Translations under genes and position numbers: made by a program
Part shown: piece after piece, positions 47,494 to 57,104 of the stretch
How the letters are laid out: every line of letters begins with the position of its first letter
Numbering within the stretch: the stretch's first letter is position 1
Notes under the pieces: generated by a model
Database searches by the model: none
The model's input: the letters and a program-made list of their open reading frames with translations, nothing else
What the model was told of the DNA's origin: nothing
From: Candidatus Phytoplasma fabacearum
Lineage (GTDB): Bacteria > Bacillota_I > Bacilli_A > Acholeplasmatales > Acholeplasmataceae
Direction: 5' to 3'
Length of the DNA: 64,000 nt
Assembly: GCF_030586805.1 (NCBI RefSeq)
Contig: NZ_JAOSIM010000001.1
Coordinates: 62,001-126,000, forward strand

Positions 47494-47505
47494 ATTTTGT
47501 AATAT

Positions 47506-48555
47506 TTATAAATTATTTGTATTTGGAGTTTTTTTATTAAATTGATAAATTATAAGTACAAATATTACTGTTATTAAAACGCATAATAAATAAAATAATT
47601 TTGATGCAAAAGAACTGTTATTATTTGATGAAAATTTGAAATTATCTTCATTGTTACTACTATTATTAGTATCCGAATTATTATCAGTATCATTATCTAA
47701 AACTTTATTGATTTCTTCTTTTAATTCTTGGAAAGTGAGTAATTTTTCATCTAAACTTTCATTTATAATAGTTTGTAATGTTAGTTTTTGTAAATTTATT
47801 TCTTCATTTAATATATTTTGGCTTGTCAATTCTTGTTTTAATATTTGATTTATACTAGATAGTTTTACGCGAACACTATCCATTTTTGTTGTTAATTGGT
47901 CTTTTGATTTTAAAGTATTTATTTTATCCACCATGTCTATTAATAAGTTGTTTATTTTTGTGTAATCATTGTCTAAATCGTTATATAATGTTTGGAAATC
48001 TTTTAAATTTTCTGTTAATGATTCGATAGTTGTTGGGTTATCTTCTTCATTTATATTTTGGAAGAATGTTATACTATCTTCTAATTTTTTTAATTTTTCA
48101 TTGAAATATTTTGTTATTTCATTTTTTATATCTTCAAAGTTTTGTTGTGTATTTGAATCTTCTTGTTTTACTAAACCAATTATTGAAATTAATTCATTAA
48201 CTATTTCATTTTTTTTGCTTTCTTCTGAATCAAATAATTGATTTTTTAGATTTTTAAATGCTTGTTGGTTATTGAAAAAATTTTTGATATCTTCTTCGAT
48301 AGTTTTGTATTCTTTTAGTAATTGATTGCATTTTTCTAGTAATGATTGATTTCTTGTTATTACTGGGTTATTACTCATTTGTGTTAAATATGTTAATATA
48401 TCTCTGTCTTCTTCTTTTGTATTAGCTTTTAATGAAAATTTTGAATTTAAAGTTATGTAATTAATAGCAAATAATAATATTATAAACGCTATTAAAATAT
48501 TTATTAATTTATTAATATAAAAAAATTTTTTGATATTATTTATTATTTTAGGCAT
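47506..48555 (-). CDS. Membrane-anchored coiled-coil protein, unknown
   Basis: 349 residues. It has a membrane helix near residues 17-33, a long acidic and Asn/Gln-rich helical region (about 45-285), an Asn/Ser-rich low-complexity linker (about 285-312) and a second membrane helix near the C terminus (about 317-338). This two-anchor, coiled-coil layout mirrors that of the AAA+ protein upstream. No family is recognised. AAAGGAT lies about 8 bases before the ATG, and the promoter must lie in the gap at 48556-49074. Confidence 0.65.
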   Translation of the reverse strand: MPKIINNIKKFFYINKLINILIAFIILLFAINYITLNSKFSLKANTKEEDRDILTYLTQMSNNPVITRNQSLLEKCNQLLKEYKTIEEDIKNFFNNQQAFKNLKNQLFDSEESKKNEIVNELISIIGLVKQEDSNTQQNFEDIKNEITKYFNEKLKKLEDSITFFQNINEEDNPTTIESLTENLKDFQTLYNDLDNDYTKINNLLIDMVDKINTLKSKDQLTTKMDSVRVKLSSINQILKQELTSQNILNEEINLQKLTLQTIINESLDEKLLTFQELKEEINKVLDNDTDNNSDTNNSSNNEDNFKFSSNNNSSFASKLFYLLCVLITVIFVLIIYQFNKKTPNTNNL

Positions 48556-49074
48556 ATATAAAATTTATCCTTTCATTCTTAAGATTAAAAAAGCAAAAAC
48601 TTAGTATAACTGTTGATTATTTTAATCTTATACAAGATTAATTCTAACATAAAAATTTACAAATATATTTTTGATTTTTTAAAATTTTTTTTAAAATTAA
48701 ACTATTTTGAATTATAATTTTTTCAATTTATTTTTTATTCAATATTTTTAAAATTATTAATTTTAATTTCAAAATAAAATGATGAGTTGGATTAAATAAT
48801 TATTTTAATATTGACTTTAATAAATAATGTTGTTAGAATAAAAAGCAGTTTAATTAAATTTAATTTTTATATTTTCATTACTTTTTTGATAAATATTTTT
48901 AAAGTAATTTTTATAAGTTTTATTTAAATGTAAAAAAAAAATTTGAAACAAACTTTTTATGATAATTTATTATTTTTTAATTTATATTTTACATTAATTT
49001 ATAATTTAAAAATTTGTTGTTTTAATTTATTTTATATATTTTATATATTATTATAATATTTTACTATTCATTTA
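48556..49074. other. AT-rich divergent gap, 519 bp
   Basis: Lies between the reverse-strand coiled-coil gene and the tRNA cluster. TATAAT at 49052-49057, 18 bases before tRNA-Glu, is the probable -10 of the tRNA cluster; the -35 is unclear. Nothing else was recognised. Confidence 0.45.
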
Positions 49075-49150
49075 GGCCCGTTGGAGAAATGGTTAACTCA
49101 CATGCCTTTCACGCATGCATTCACGGGTTCGAATCCCGTACGGGTCACCA
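49075..49150 (+). tRNA. trnE: tRNA-Glu (TTC)
   Basis: Acceptor GGCCCGT pairs with ACGGGTC, T-arm GGGTTCGAATCCC, encoded CCA. Anticodon arm CATGC-CTTTCAC-GCATG gives TTC. It is the first gene of a cluster Glu-Arg-Pro-Gly. Confidence 0.95.
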
Positions 49151-49175
49151 TTAAGATTATTTTATTTTAAATATT

Positions 49176-50383
49176 GCACCCATAGCTCAACTGGATAGAG
49201 CATCTGACTACGGAGGGCGCAAAAGATGCGCATAATTCTGCTATTTAACGAATAGCCTTGTACGATAATTACAAGAGGTCACGTAAACACCTCAAGGTGG
49301 GCTTGGTCAATTATTTCGAAAGATTTATTGACAATAGCAAAAGCACGCAAGCGAGATGAGACAAAATATCTAGTCAATAAGTCGACGCTAGACCAGAAGT
49401 TAAGGAAAAGGTGAAAATCCCTAATCAGATAAAAAGCATGGTAATTTCAGAGACATCTTCGGAAAGATATTGATAAAAAAACCGAGATTTTGAAGGTAAA
49501 GGATATAGATTCGTAGTATCTTTTAATTATCTGTAAAGTTAGTTGAACTAACTCTTCAAACAGCTATACTTATTCTTGTTTATCGAAAAAACACATTGAT
49601 GATTCGATTTTAAAAAGAAATTGTAAACTGAACCTATAAACTTCACGTAGAATTATGTAGTAACTTTGATCTCCCTAAAGATAGGTTTTGAAAAAAACCT
49701 TAAAACAGCCAATAGATGCTGATCCAAGGGAAAAGTGAAACTTATAGTAGTCATAGGAATAATACTAAAATTGGAATATTTCAGGATAACCCTATCAAGG
49801 AGAAGGATAATAACCTTTGCAAGGCGAAAAAGTTTCAATATCTTTCGTTTTTTATTAAAGATACTTATTAATTGGTAGTTAAAATTATATTAGTTTGCGT
49901 TCAATTCCATTTGTAAAAGTTTGCGACTAAAATTAAAAAATTTTTTCTACAAAAATTAATAAATTATTTAATTATTATTTTTGTATTTTATTTTTATTTA
50001 TTTTTAAATTTTTTTAGGAAATTCCGGAGTAGATGGATAGATTTAATTTATAATTTTTTATCTTAAATAATTTAATTTATGTTAAATTCCATCAAAAAAT
50101 ATGTTTAAAATCGATATAAACCTAAACCGGTTTAAAAAAAGAGCAAAGAAATAACAAAAATATACTTTTAAGATAAATTAGAAATAATTTATTTAAGTCG
50201 ATAGTAATAAAATTAATAAAGAAAAAAAGATATTAGGAGCCGGATGTTTGGAAACTTACTTGTCCGGTTCTGTGGGGGGCTAATTTCGAATAGGAAAGTT
50301 AAATTATATTTTTTAATTTTCTAAACCGATTTAATCTATCCCAATTCAGAAGGTTGGGGGTTCAAATCCTCTTGGGTGTGCCA
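49176..50383 (+). tRNA. trnR: tRNA-Arg (ACG), split by a group II intron
   Basis: 5' exon 49176-49214 and 3' exon 50346-50383. Joined, they give a 77-base cloverleaf with acceptor GCACCCA/TGGGTGT, encoded CCA and an anticodon arm TCTGA-CTACGGA-TCAGA, so the anticodon is ACG. The intron lies exactly between the 7-base loop and the 3' strand of the anticodon stem (position 38/39). ACG is normally edited to ICG by TadA and reads most CGN codons, so this gene is likely essential unless another copy exists elsewhere. Confidence 0.92.
49215..50345 (+). mobile_element. Group II intron in tRNA-Arg (family B)
   Basis: 1131 bases, beginning GGGCG and ending CCCAAT. Domain V is at 50237-50270, with GAGCCGGA pairing to TCCGGTTC and an internal GAAA loop, followed by GTGGGGGGC and a long domain VI. 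Segments are shared with the tRNA-Pro intron, for example ATTATTTCGAAAGATT near the 5' third. It carries no meaningful reading frame. It is only distantly similar to the metK and rpmG introns. Confidence 0.9.
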
Positions 50384-50398
50384 TTTTTATTTTTTTGT

Positions 50399-51296
50399 CG
50401 GGAAGTAGCTTAGTTTGGTTAGAGCGCCTGGTTTGGGAGGGCGAGAAAGATGCCTAAAATATTTAGTGGTTTTACCAACCATCGTCATTATGATAATGTG
50501 ACGCAACATATATCTGGTTGATTATTTCGAAAGATTAATTGATTATAGCAAGGTATAAAAGCGCATTGAGTAAAAAATATTTTTACAATAAGTTTGTGCA
50601 AGTTGAATGATGGCTATGGATAAACTTTTTATAAAGTCTAAGAGAATGAAGAAATCTGTTTTAATAAAATTACTAAAATAATTAGTAATTTTTCAGTTTT
50701 ATTTTAATTTGGTCCCAAGATTAAAATAATTATCACCTTTTTTGAAAAATCAAAAGGACTAGTTTCAAGATTCACCTATTATCTGTTTTTTGTAAAAAAA
50801 ATTTGGATCTAGGTTATCTCACCTAAGGTCATTGGGTAAATATTTTAGAGTAACTTCTATCTCCCTAAACTGCATGATATTTTTGGAGAAAAATTTTAAA
50901 TTTTGATTCAAGAAAAGTAGCAAGGGAAAAGCAAAACCATAGTAGTCATGGTGTATTTAAGGTAAGTTTTGGAATATTCTTATCATATGATCCCATTTAA
51001 GAGATTAGGAAAGCTAATCACAAGGCGAAAGGGGCAAGATAATTTCAGATCGGATATTAATTAATTTATATATTTTTAATATTTCTAAATTTAATAAAGT
51101 TTAAATTTTCAATAAGTTTAATTTAAATTTTATTTTTTAGAAAAATTGAAATTGAAATTATTTAAACGCCGTATACTTGGAAACTTGTTTGTACGGTGTT
51201 GTGTGGGGCTTATTGTAATAATGAATATTCTATGAAACGCAATAATTCTATCACGATCCAGGAGGTCGCGGGTTCGAATCCTGTCTTCCCGACCAT
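50399..51296 (+). tRNA. trnP: tRNA-Pro (TGG), split by a group II intron
   Basis: 5' exon 50399-50438 and 3' exon 51259-51296. Joined, they give a 78-base tRNA with acceptor CGGGAAG/CTTCCCG, encoded CCA, and anticodon arm CCTGG-TTTGGGA-CCAGG, so the anticodon is TGG. The intron is at position 38/39, exactly as in the neighbouring tRNA-Arg. With a modified or unmodified U34, this tRNA could read all proline codons, so it is likely the only tRNA-Pro in such a small genome (inference). Confidence 0.92.
50439..51258 (+). mobile_element. Group II intron in tRNA-Pro (family B)
   Basis: 820 bases, beginning GGGCG and ending CACGAT. Domain V is at 51166-51199 with ACGCCGTA pairing to TACGGTGT, compensatory changes relative to the tRNA-Arg intron (CCGGA/TCCGG). 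A GTGTGGGGC linker and a short domain VI follow. It has no reading frame and is a ribozyme-only element. Confidence 0.9.
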
Positions 51297-51332
51297 TTTT
51301 TATTATTTAATAATTTAATTATTTTCGTTTAT

Positions 51333-51407
51333 GCGAATGTCGTATAATGGTTATTACTCTAGCCTTCCAAGCTAGATATGTGGGTTCGATTCCCATCATT
51401 CGCTCCA
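51333..51407 (+). tRNA. trnG: tRNA-Gly (TCC)
   Basis: Acceptor GCGAATG pairs with CATTCGC, T-arm GGGTTCGATTCCC, encoded CCA. Anticodon arm CTAGC-CTTCCAA-GCTAG gives TCC. It is uninterrupted and closes the four-tRNA cluster. Confidence 0.95.
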
Positions 51408-51509
51408 GTTTAAATTAAAATTTATACAATAATAATTTGTAGAATTTTATATAAATAAAAATATTTTTATTTTGGGAATTTAATTTTTAATTTATTATTG
51501 TATTCATTT

Positions 51510-53051
51510 GGACGCCAAAGAGGCCTGAATATCGTGTCATTTAACCAATGACCAGTGCGATAAACACTGTAAGGCTAAGAACGGTTCTTGAACGGAAACT
51601 CTCAGGAATTACAGCAGTTCTTAAAAGCGGGTTGCGACGAAGTAGTTAGTCAAGAAGATACCGCCACCAAATGGTTCTAAGGATAAGCCTGTAATGGCCT
51701 AAGAAGATAAGCAGATGTAATAATGAAACCTACTTCGCAAACTACTGTTAATCGAGTAGTCCGGAATCTATCAATATAGATATCTAATATTGGATAGTTT
51801 ATCAATTAACAAACCTGGAATCTCACCATTAACAAAATGGTTACTTCACCTAAGGAATCAAGGTAGATATTTAGCGTAACTTGGAGAATCCTAAAGGTCA
51901 GTTATTAAATTAACTAATAATGAGTTTAAAGTCATTAGGCCCAAGGATAAAGCGACTTCTTAGTAGTCGGAGGAGTAAAACTTGATCTGGAATGATAAAG
52001 AGAATCGTCCTCCCTGGAATAAGGTTAACGACCTTGATAGGGCGAAAGAAGTCAGTAATTTATTGTTTGTTAGATAACTTATTAAAAGAAATATAAATTT
52101 TTGCGAATATTATTCCTGTAATTAAAAAAAATTTAATTAAGAAGGTCATAGAATACTTATTAACTCTCTCTTTTTTGATTTAAGTTTCGTATTTATAACT
52201 CTAAAATATCTTGTTGTTTACTATATAATCCCAAAAATACTGTAATTATAAAGTTAGTAAAAATATCATAAATTTGAATACCTAACCTTCTAGCAGAATA
52301 TATTCTGCGGATTATTATTAGTTTCAAATGAAAATTTTATATAGCTAAAAATTTAAAAAATAAAATTTACTGAAACAGTATTTGTAAAAAAATTATCATT
52401 AAATATAAATCTCAAACTAATTTCTGTCTAGGAAAAACCCCATTTTTATTTTACATGGTTAAGTTAAATCAAATCGTTTTATTAATAGTCCAAATGTTAA
52501 ATCTTACTAACTTCCCCTTTTTTAATAAAAAGGTTTAATTTTAAACTTTTAACAATAAAGATTAAAAAATATGGTTAAGAATAGATATGTATTCAAGGTA
52601 AAAAATAATTTTAACAAACAATTGAAAATTAGTTAATAGATAAGCATTAGAGACATTTCTGAATTATAAAAGTTCTAAATTGATTGAAAAAAATGTAAAT
52701 TTTTCCGAAATTTACAATAGCTAATTATTATAAATTTATCATATGAAAATGACCGATATAATAACTGGTGTTGTATATAAATTAGAAATAAATAATGATT
52801 ATGTTATGTAAAAAAATTGCTATTATCAGATAATTCATCAATATATTCGCTGATATTAAATAATTTAATTAAATAAGAAGAATAAGAATAAATAAATAAT
52901 TAGTGGTTGCAAAAATTTAGTCTTTGCAAGAAGATAAATTTATGAAAATTCGGATGCCGGAGAACTTGATCTTTTGATTTGGATTTAGGATCTTTTAATA
53001 AATATCATAAAAACAAATTCGGTTATTGAAATGAAAAAGATCTATATTTAT
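51510..53051 (+). mobile_element. Decayed intergenic group II intron (family A)
   Basis: About 1542 bases between tRNA-Gly and rplM. The first 560 bases closely follow the metK and rpmG introns, but the start is GGACG rather than GGGCG. The 3' part has lost its structure: the domain V equivalent near 52947-52981 reads TTCGGATGCCGGAGAACTTG and no longer pairs, and the GGGGGG linker is gone. The end is placed at CTATATTTAT by alignment. About 850 bases at the domain IV position show no usable frame. No gene is rejoined by its removal. Confidence 0.8.
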
Positions 53052-53071
53052 TAAAGCTATTTTGAATATGC

Positions 53072-53100
53072 TTGACATTCTTATTATATTTTAATATAAT
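53072..53100 (+). promoter_or_regulatory. Consensus promoter for rplM-rpsI
   Basis: TTGACA at 53072-53077 and TATAAT at 53095-53100, both perfect and 17 bases apart. It begins about 20 bases after the decayed intron ends. The leader to rplM would be about 225 bases. Confidence 0.85.
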
Positions 53101-53330
53101 TTGGTTATATTCGTTTTATAACGATTTATCTCGTAATTTATAACTTTTTGTTGATATTTTTTTATATATTTAATTAAATTTTTAGTTATTAAAATTTTAA
53201 ATTTTTTATTTTTATTAATTTTTAGTTTATAAATCAATTTTATCTACTTATTATTAACACTATTATAAAATAAATTTATTAATTAAAATATTTTTATTAA
53301 TTTATTTAAATGGAGATTTTTTTTTAATTT

Positions 53331-53810
53331 ATGACTAATAATGCTACTACAGTTCTTTATAATAAAAATTTAACTGATTTAAATCGTACTACTAGCATGA
53401 GTGAAAATTATTTGAGAAGAAAATGGTATATTATTGATGCTAATCAAAAAATTTTAGGAAGAATAGCCACTAAAATTTCTGCTATTTTGATGGGCAAACA
53501 TAAAACTTTTTATACTCCTCATATTGATAATGGTGATTATGTGATAGTCATTAATGCTAAAAAAATTGCTTTAACAGGTAAAAAAATTTATCAAAAAAAA
53601 TATCATAGACATTCAGGATACCCAGGTGGTTTGACACAAGTAAAATTTACTGAGATGATGCAAAAATTTCCTAATAGAATAATCGAAAAAGCAGTTTTTG
53701 GTATGTTACCTAAACATAAATTAGGTCGAAAGATAAGAAAGAAATTGTTTGTTTATGCTGATGATATTCATAAACATAATGCTCAAAATCCAGAAATTTT
53801 AGAGGTGTAA
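53331..53810 (+). CDS. rplM: Ribosomal protein L13
   Basis: 159 residues with WYIIDANQKILGRIATKIS, the YTPHIDNGDYVIVINA segment and GMLPKHKLGRK. If it starts at 53331 it carries an N-terminal extension of about 20 residues over typical L13. An ATG at 53397 would give the usual length but has no ribosome-binding site, whereas GGAG lies about 15 bases before 53331. It is followed by rpsI after 7 bases. Confidence 0.94.
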   Translation: MTNNATTVLYNKNLTDLNRTTSMSENYLRRKWYIIDANQKILGRIATKISAILMGKHKTFYTPHIDNGDYVIVINAKKIALTGKKIYQKKYHRHSGYPGGLTQVKFTEMMQKFPNRIIEKAVFGMLPKHKLGRKIRKKLFVYADDIHKHNAQNPEILEV

Positions 53811-53817
53811 TAATTTT

Positions 53818-54210
53818 ATGACAATAATACAATTTAATGGCACCGGAAGGCGTAAAACTTCTGTGGCAAGAACAATTTTAAGAACTGGATCAGGAAATAT
53901 TATAATTAATAATAGAAATTTTGAAGAATATATATTATCTCCTATTAATCGTTCAGAAATTTTAAAACCTTTAAAATTAACTAATGAATTAAATTGTTAT
54001 AATATTAAAGTTATTGTTCACGGAGGAGGATCTACTTCTCAAGCAGAAGCTATTCGTTTGGGAATTTCTAGAGCTTTACTTAGAGCTAAACCTTCTTTAA
54101 GAAGTGTTTTAAAAAAAGCAGGATTTTTAACTAGAGATGCGCGTATTGTAGAACGTAAAAAACCCGGTTATAGAAAATCACGAGCTCGTCCTCAATTTTC
54201 TAAACGTTAA
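53818..54210 (+). CDS. rpsI: Ribosomal protein S9
   Basis: 130 residues with GTGRRKTSVARTIL at the start, GGGSTSQAEAIRLGISRAL, and the basic tail RKKPGYRKSRARPQFSKR that reaches the P-site tRNA. Usual partner of rplM in one operon. GAGGTG lies about 11 bases upstream, overlapping the end of rplM. Confidence 0.97.
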   Translation: MTIIQFNGTGRRKTSVARTILRTGSGNIIINNRNFEEYILSPINRSEILKPLKLTNELNCYNIKVIVHGGGSTSQAEAIRLGISRALLRAKPSLRSVLKKAGFLTRDARIVERKKPGYRKSRARPQFSKR

Positions 54211-54297
54211 TTTATTTTTTATAATTTTGATAAATTTAAGATTTAAAATAAAATTTAAGAATCAATTATTTAGTTTTTTTTGAAAAAAAGGATGATT

Positions 54298-55635
54298 ATG
54301 GAATCTGTTAGAGTTCGTTATGCTCCTAGTCCGACCGGTAATGGATTACATATTGGTAATGCTAGAACAGCATTTTTCAATTATTTGTTTGCTTATGTTT
54401 TTAAAGGTTCTTTTATTATTCGTATAGAAGATACAGATATTTATCGTAACGTAATCGGTAGTGAAGAAAAACAATTATTACAGCTGAAATGGTTAGGTTT
54501 AAATTGGTCTGAAGGTCCTGATGTTGGGGGATCTTATGGGCCTTATAGACAATCAGAAAGATTATCCATTTACAATAAATATACAAAATTATTATTAGAA
54601 AAAAATTTAGCATATAAAGTTTATTCTAATAACGATAAAAAAGATTATATAGTGCGTTTTAGAGTTCCTAAAGATCAACAATATTCTTTTGTAGATTTAA
54701 TTCGTGGTCCTATTAATTTTGCTAGTAAAGATATAGAAGATTGGATTATATTAAAAGAAAATGGTTATCCTACTTATAATTATGCTGTTGCTATAGATGA
54801 TTATTTAATGAAAATTTCTCATATTTTACGGGGAGAAGAACATATTACTAATACCCCTAAACAAATAATGATTTATAAAGCTTTTAATTGGGAAATACCT
54901 GTTTTTGCTCATATGTCTTTAATTTTCAATCAACATAAACAAAAAATGAGTAAACGTAATTGTGATGATATTCAATTTATTGAACAATATCGGAATTTAG
55001 GTTATTTACCTGAAGCAATTTTGAATTTTTTATTTTTTTTAGGATTTTCTCCAAAAACAAACCAAACCATTTTAAATAAAGATCTTATCACTAATTTATT
55101 TGATATCAAACGTTTTAGCAAAGATCCTGCTATTTTTGATATTTCAAAATTAAATTTTCTTAATAAAGAATACTTAAAAAAAATATCTTTAGAAGAATTA
55201 GCTGTTAAAGTTAATTTTTGTTTTCAACAATTTAAAATTTATTTAGAGCATGATCGAATAATTAAATTAGTCGTTTTGTTGCGTGATAGAATATATTATA
55301 TTCAAGAAATTATTGATTTGTATAAGTATTTTTTTGTTATTGATCATTTAGTAACTCAAGAATTAAAATTTTTTTTAATTGAACATAAAGGTTATGAGTT
55401 GATACCTTTTTTGTTAGAAATTTTTAATAAATTAGATATTTTTAAATCTTCCGAATTAAAAAAAATAATTTTAAATTTAAAACAGAACTTTAATATGGAG
55501 TTAAAAATTTTATTTAAAACAGTTAGAATATTATGTACTTGTCAATCGCAAGGACCTAATTTATTCGATTATTTGGAACTTTTGGGTAAAGATAAGATAT
55601 TGAAAAATTTAGAAAAATTTACATTAATTTTTTGA
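54298..55635 (+). CDS. gltX: Glutamyl-tRNA synthetase
   Basis: Class I synthetase of 445 residues from the preferred ATG at 54298, which follows AAGGA by 4-5 bases; ATG 54292 and TTG 54280 overlap or precede that site. HIGH motif is HIGNART near residue 15, RIEDTD follows, and KMSKR is at about residue 222. The anticodon-binding region is shorter than in E. coli. In Bacillota this enzyme also loads tRNA-Gln for amidation by GatCAB. The order gltX-cysS recalls Bacillus. Confidence 0.94.
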   Translation: MESVRVRYAPSPTGNGLHIGNARTAFFNYLFAYVFKGSFIIRIEDTDIYRNVIGSEEKQLLQLKWLGLNWSEGPDVGGSYGPYRQSERLSIYNKYTKLLLEKNLAYKVYSNNDKKDYIVRFRVPKDQQYSFVDLIRGPINFASKDIEDWIILKENGYPTYNYAVAIDDYLMKISHILRGEEHITNTPKQIMIYKAFNWEIPVFAHMSLIFNQHKQKMSKRNCDDIQFIEQYRNLGYLPEAILNFLFFLGFSPKTNQTILNKDLITNLFDIKRFSKDPAIFDISKLNFLNKEYLKKISLEELAVKVNFCFQQFKIYLEHDRIIKLVVLLRDRIYYIQEIIDLYKYFFVIDHLVTQELKFFLIEHKGYELIPFLLEIFNKLDIFKSSELKKIILNLKQNFNMELKILFKTVRILCTCQSQGPNLFDYLELLGKDKILKNLEKFTLIF

Positions 55636-55739
55636 TTAGTTGTTTTATTAAAATAATTTTGGTTTTAATTTAAATTTGGTAAAAATTTAAATTTTTATTA
55701 AATTCGAAAAGAAATAAAAATATAAAAAGGTTTTTATTA

Positions 55740-57062
55740 ATGTTACAATTTTATAATTCTTTAACTGGTATTAAAGAAGAATTTTGTCCTTTAAATAATT
55801 CACAAGTTAACATTTATGTTTGTGGTCCTACTGTATATGATCATCTTCATATAGGTAATATTAGATCTTTAATTTTTTTTAATTTATTAAAAAAATATTT
55901 ATTATCTATAGGTTTTAAAGTTTTTTTGGTAGTTAATATTACTGATTTAGATGATAAAATTATTCAAGTTGCTATTCAAAATAAAAGTACTGAGGAAAAA
56001 ATAGCTGATTATTACAAAAAACAATTTTTTTATTTGTTAGATAAATTAGATATTCATGAAATTGACAAGTTCCCTTCAGTAACTTGTTATATCGATCAAA
56101 TGATTGCATATATTAATTTGCTTTTAGAAAAAAAGTATGCTTATTTAACCAACGAAGGTGTTTATTTTTGTAATAAGAACATTGTGAATTACGGTTGTTT
56201 AAGTGGTCAAAAGATTAATAAATTATATAAAAATATTAATAATAAAAATGTTTTTCTGAAACACAATTCTGAAGATTTTGTTTTATGGAAGAAAACTAAT
56301 ATTGGTATTCGTTATTTTAGTCCTTGGTTTTCAGGTCGTCCTGGATGGCATACTGAATGTGTAGTAATGATTAGAGAAATTTTTAGAAATACTATTGATA
56401 TTCATGGCGGAGGTCATGATTTGAAATTTCCTCATCACGAAAATGAACAAGCTCAATTTATGGCTAGTGATGGCAAACCTTTAGCTCGTTATTTTATGCA
56501 TATAGGTCATGTTAATTATAATAATCATAAAATGAGTAAATCTTTGAATAATGTTGTTTTAGCAAAAGATTTATTGACTGAAATTAAAGATTCTAATATT
56601 ATTAAATTTTTCTTTTGTCATTTTCATTATTTAAAACCAATTAATTATACAAAAGAATTAATTAATGAAATTCAAATTAAGTATTTTAAAATGGTAAAAA
56701 TTTTAAATAAAGTTAATTTTAAGTTAATAATTAATAATTTTTATAATTATGAAATGAAAAAAATTTATTTACAACAAATGCACCAATTTATGAAGAATGA
56801 TATGGATACTCCTAATATTATTACTTTGATTGAACAAATACTAAAAAATATTTTTAAAAATATAAATAATTTGTCTTTATTATCTGAATTATATTATACT
56901 TTAATTTATATTTTAAAAAATTTAGATATTTCAATTGTTTTAAATAATGTAACAGAACAGATGATTGAATATTATTATTTATGGCAACAAGCTAAAAAGT
57001 TAAAAGATTTTGATCAAGCAGATTTTTTTAGAAATGTTTTATTACAACAAAATTTTATTTGA
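55740..57062 (+). CDS. cysS: Cysteinyl-tRNA synthetase
   Basis: 440 residues with zinc ligand Cys in VCGPTVYDHLHIGNIRS near residue 28, the HIGH motif HIGN, GWHTECV near residue 203, HGGGHDLKFPHHENE near residue 224 and KMSKS in HKMSKSLNN near residue 260. Length is slightly short at the C-terminal end relative to E. coli. AAAAAGG lies about 8 bases before the ATG. Confidence 0.96.
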   Translation: MLQFYNSLTGIKEEFCPLNNSQVNIYVCGPTVYDHLHIGNIRSLIFFNLLKKYLLSIGFKVFLVVNITDLDDKIIQVAIQNKSTEEKIADYYKKQFFYLLDKLDIHEIDKFPSVTCYIDQMIAYINLLLEKKYAYLTNEGVYFCNKNIVNYGCLSGQKINKLYKNINNKNVFLKHNSEDFVLWKKTNIGIRYFSPWFSGRPGWHTECVVMIREIFRNTIDIHGGGHDLKFPHHENEQAQFMASDGKPLARYFMHIGHVNYNNHKMSKSLNNVVLAKDLLTEIKDSNIIKFFFCHFHYLKPINYTKELINEIQIKYFKMVKILNKVNFKLIINNFYNYEMKKIYLQQMHQFMKNDMDTPNIITLIEQILKNIFKNINNLSLLSELYYTLIYILKNLDISIVLNNVTEQMIEYYYLWQQAKKLKDFDQADFFRNVLLQQNFI

Positions 57063-57104
57063 TAATAAATTTTAAGTAATTATTATTTCGGAGCAGGTGA
57101 AGAT

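Noticed and set aside
49653-49838. A reverse-strand frame inside the tRNA-Arg intron
   Set aside because: It overlaps structured intron sequence homologous to the other introns, and composition and context do not support a gene.
49176-51296. Group I introns in the split tRNAs
   Set aside because: The tRNA interruptions end in a 34-base hairpin of domain V type with a GAAA loop, then a G-rich linker and domain VI, which is a group II layout; group I introns also end in G, not AT.
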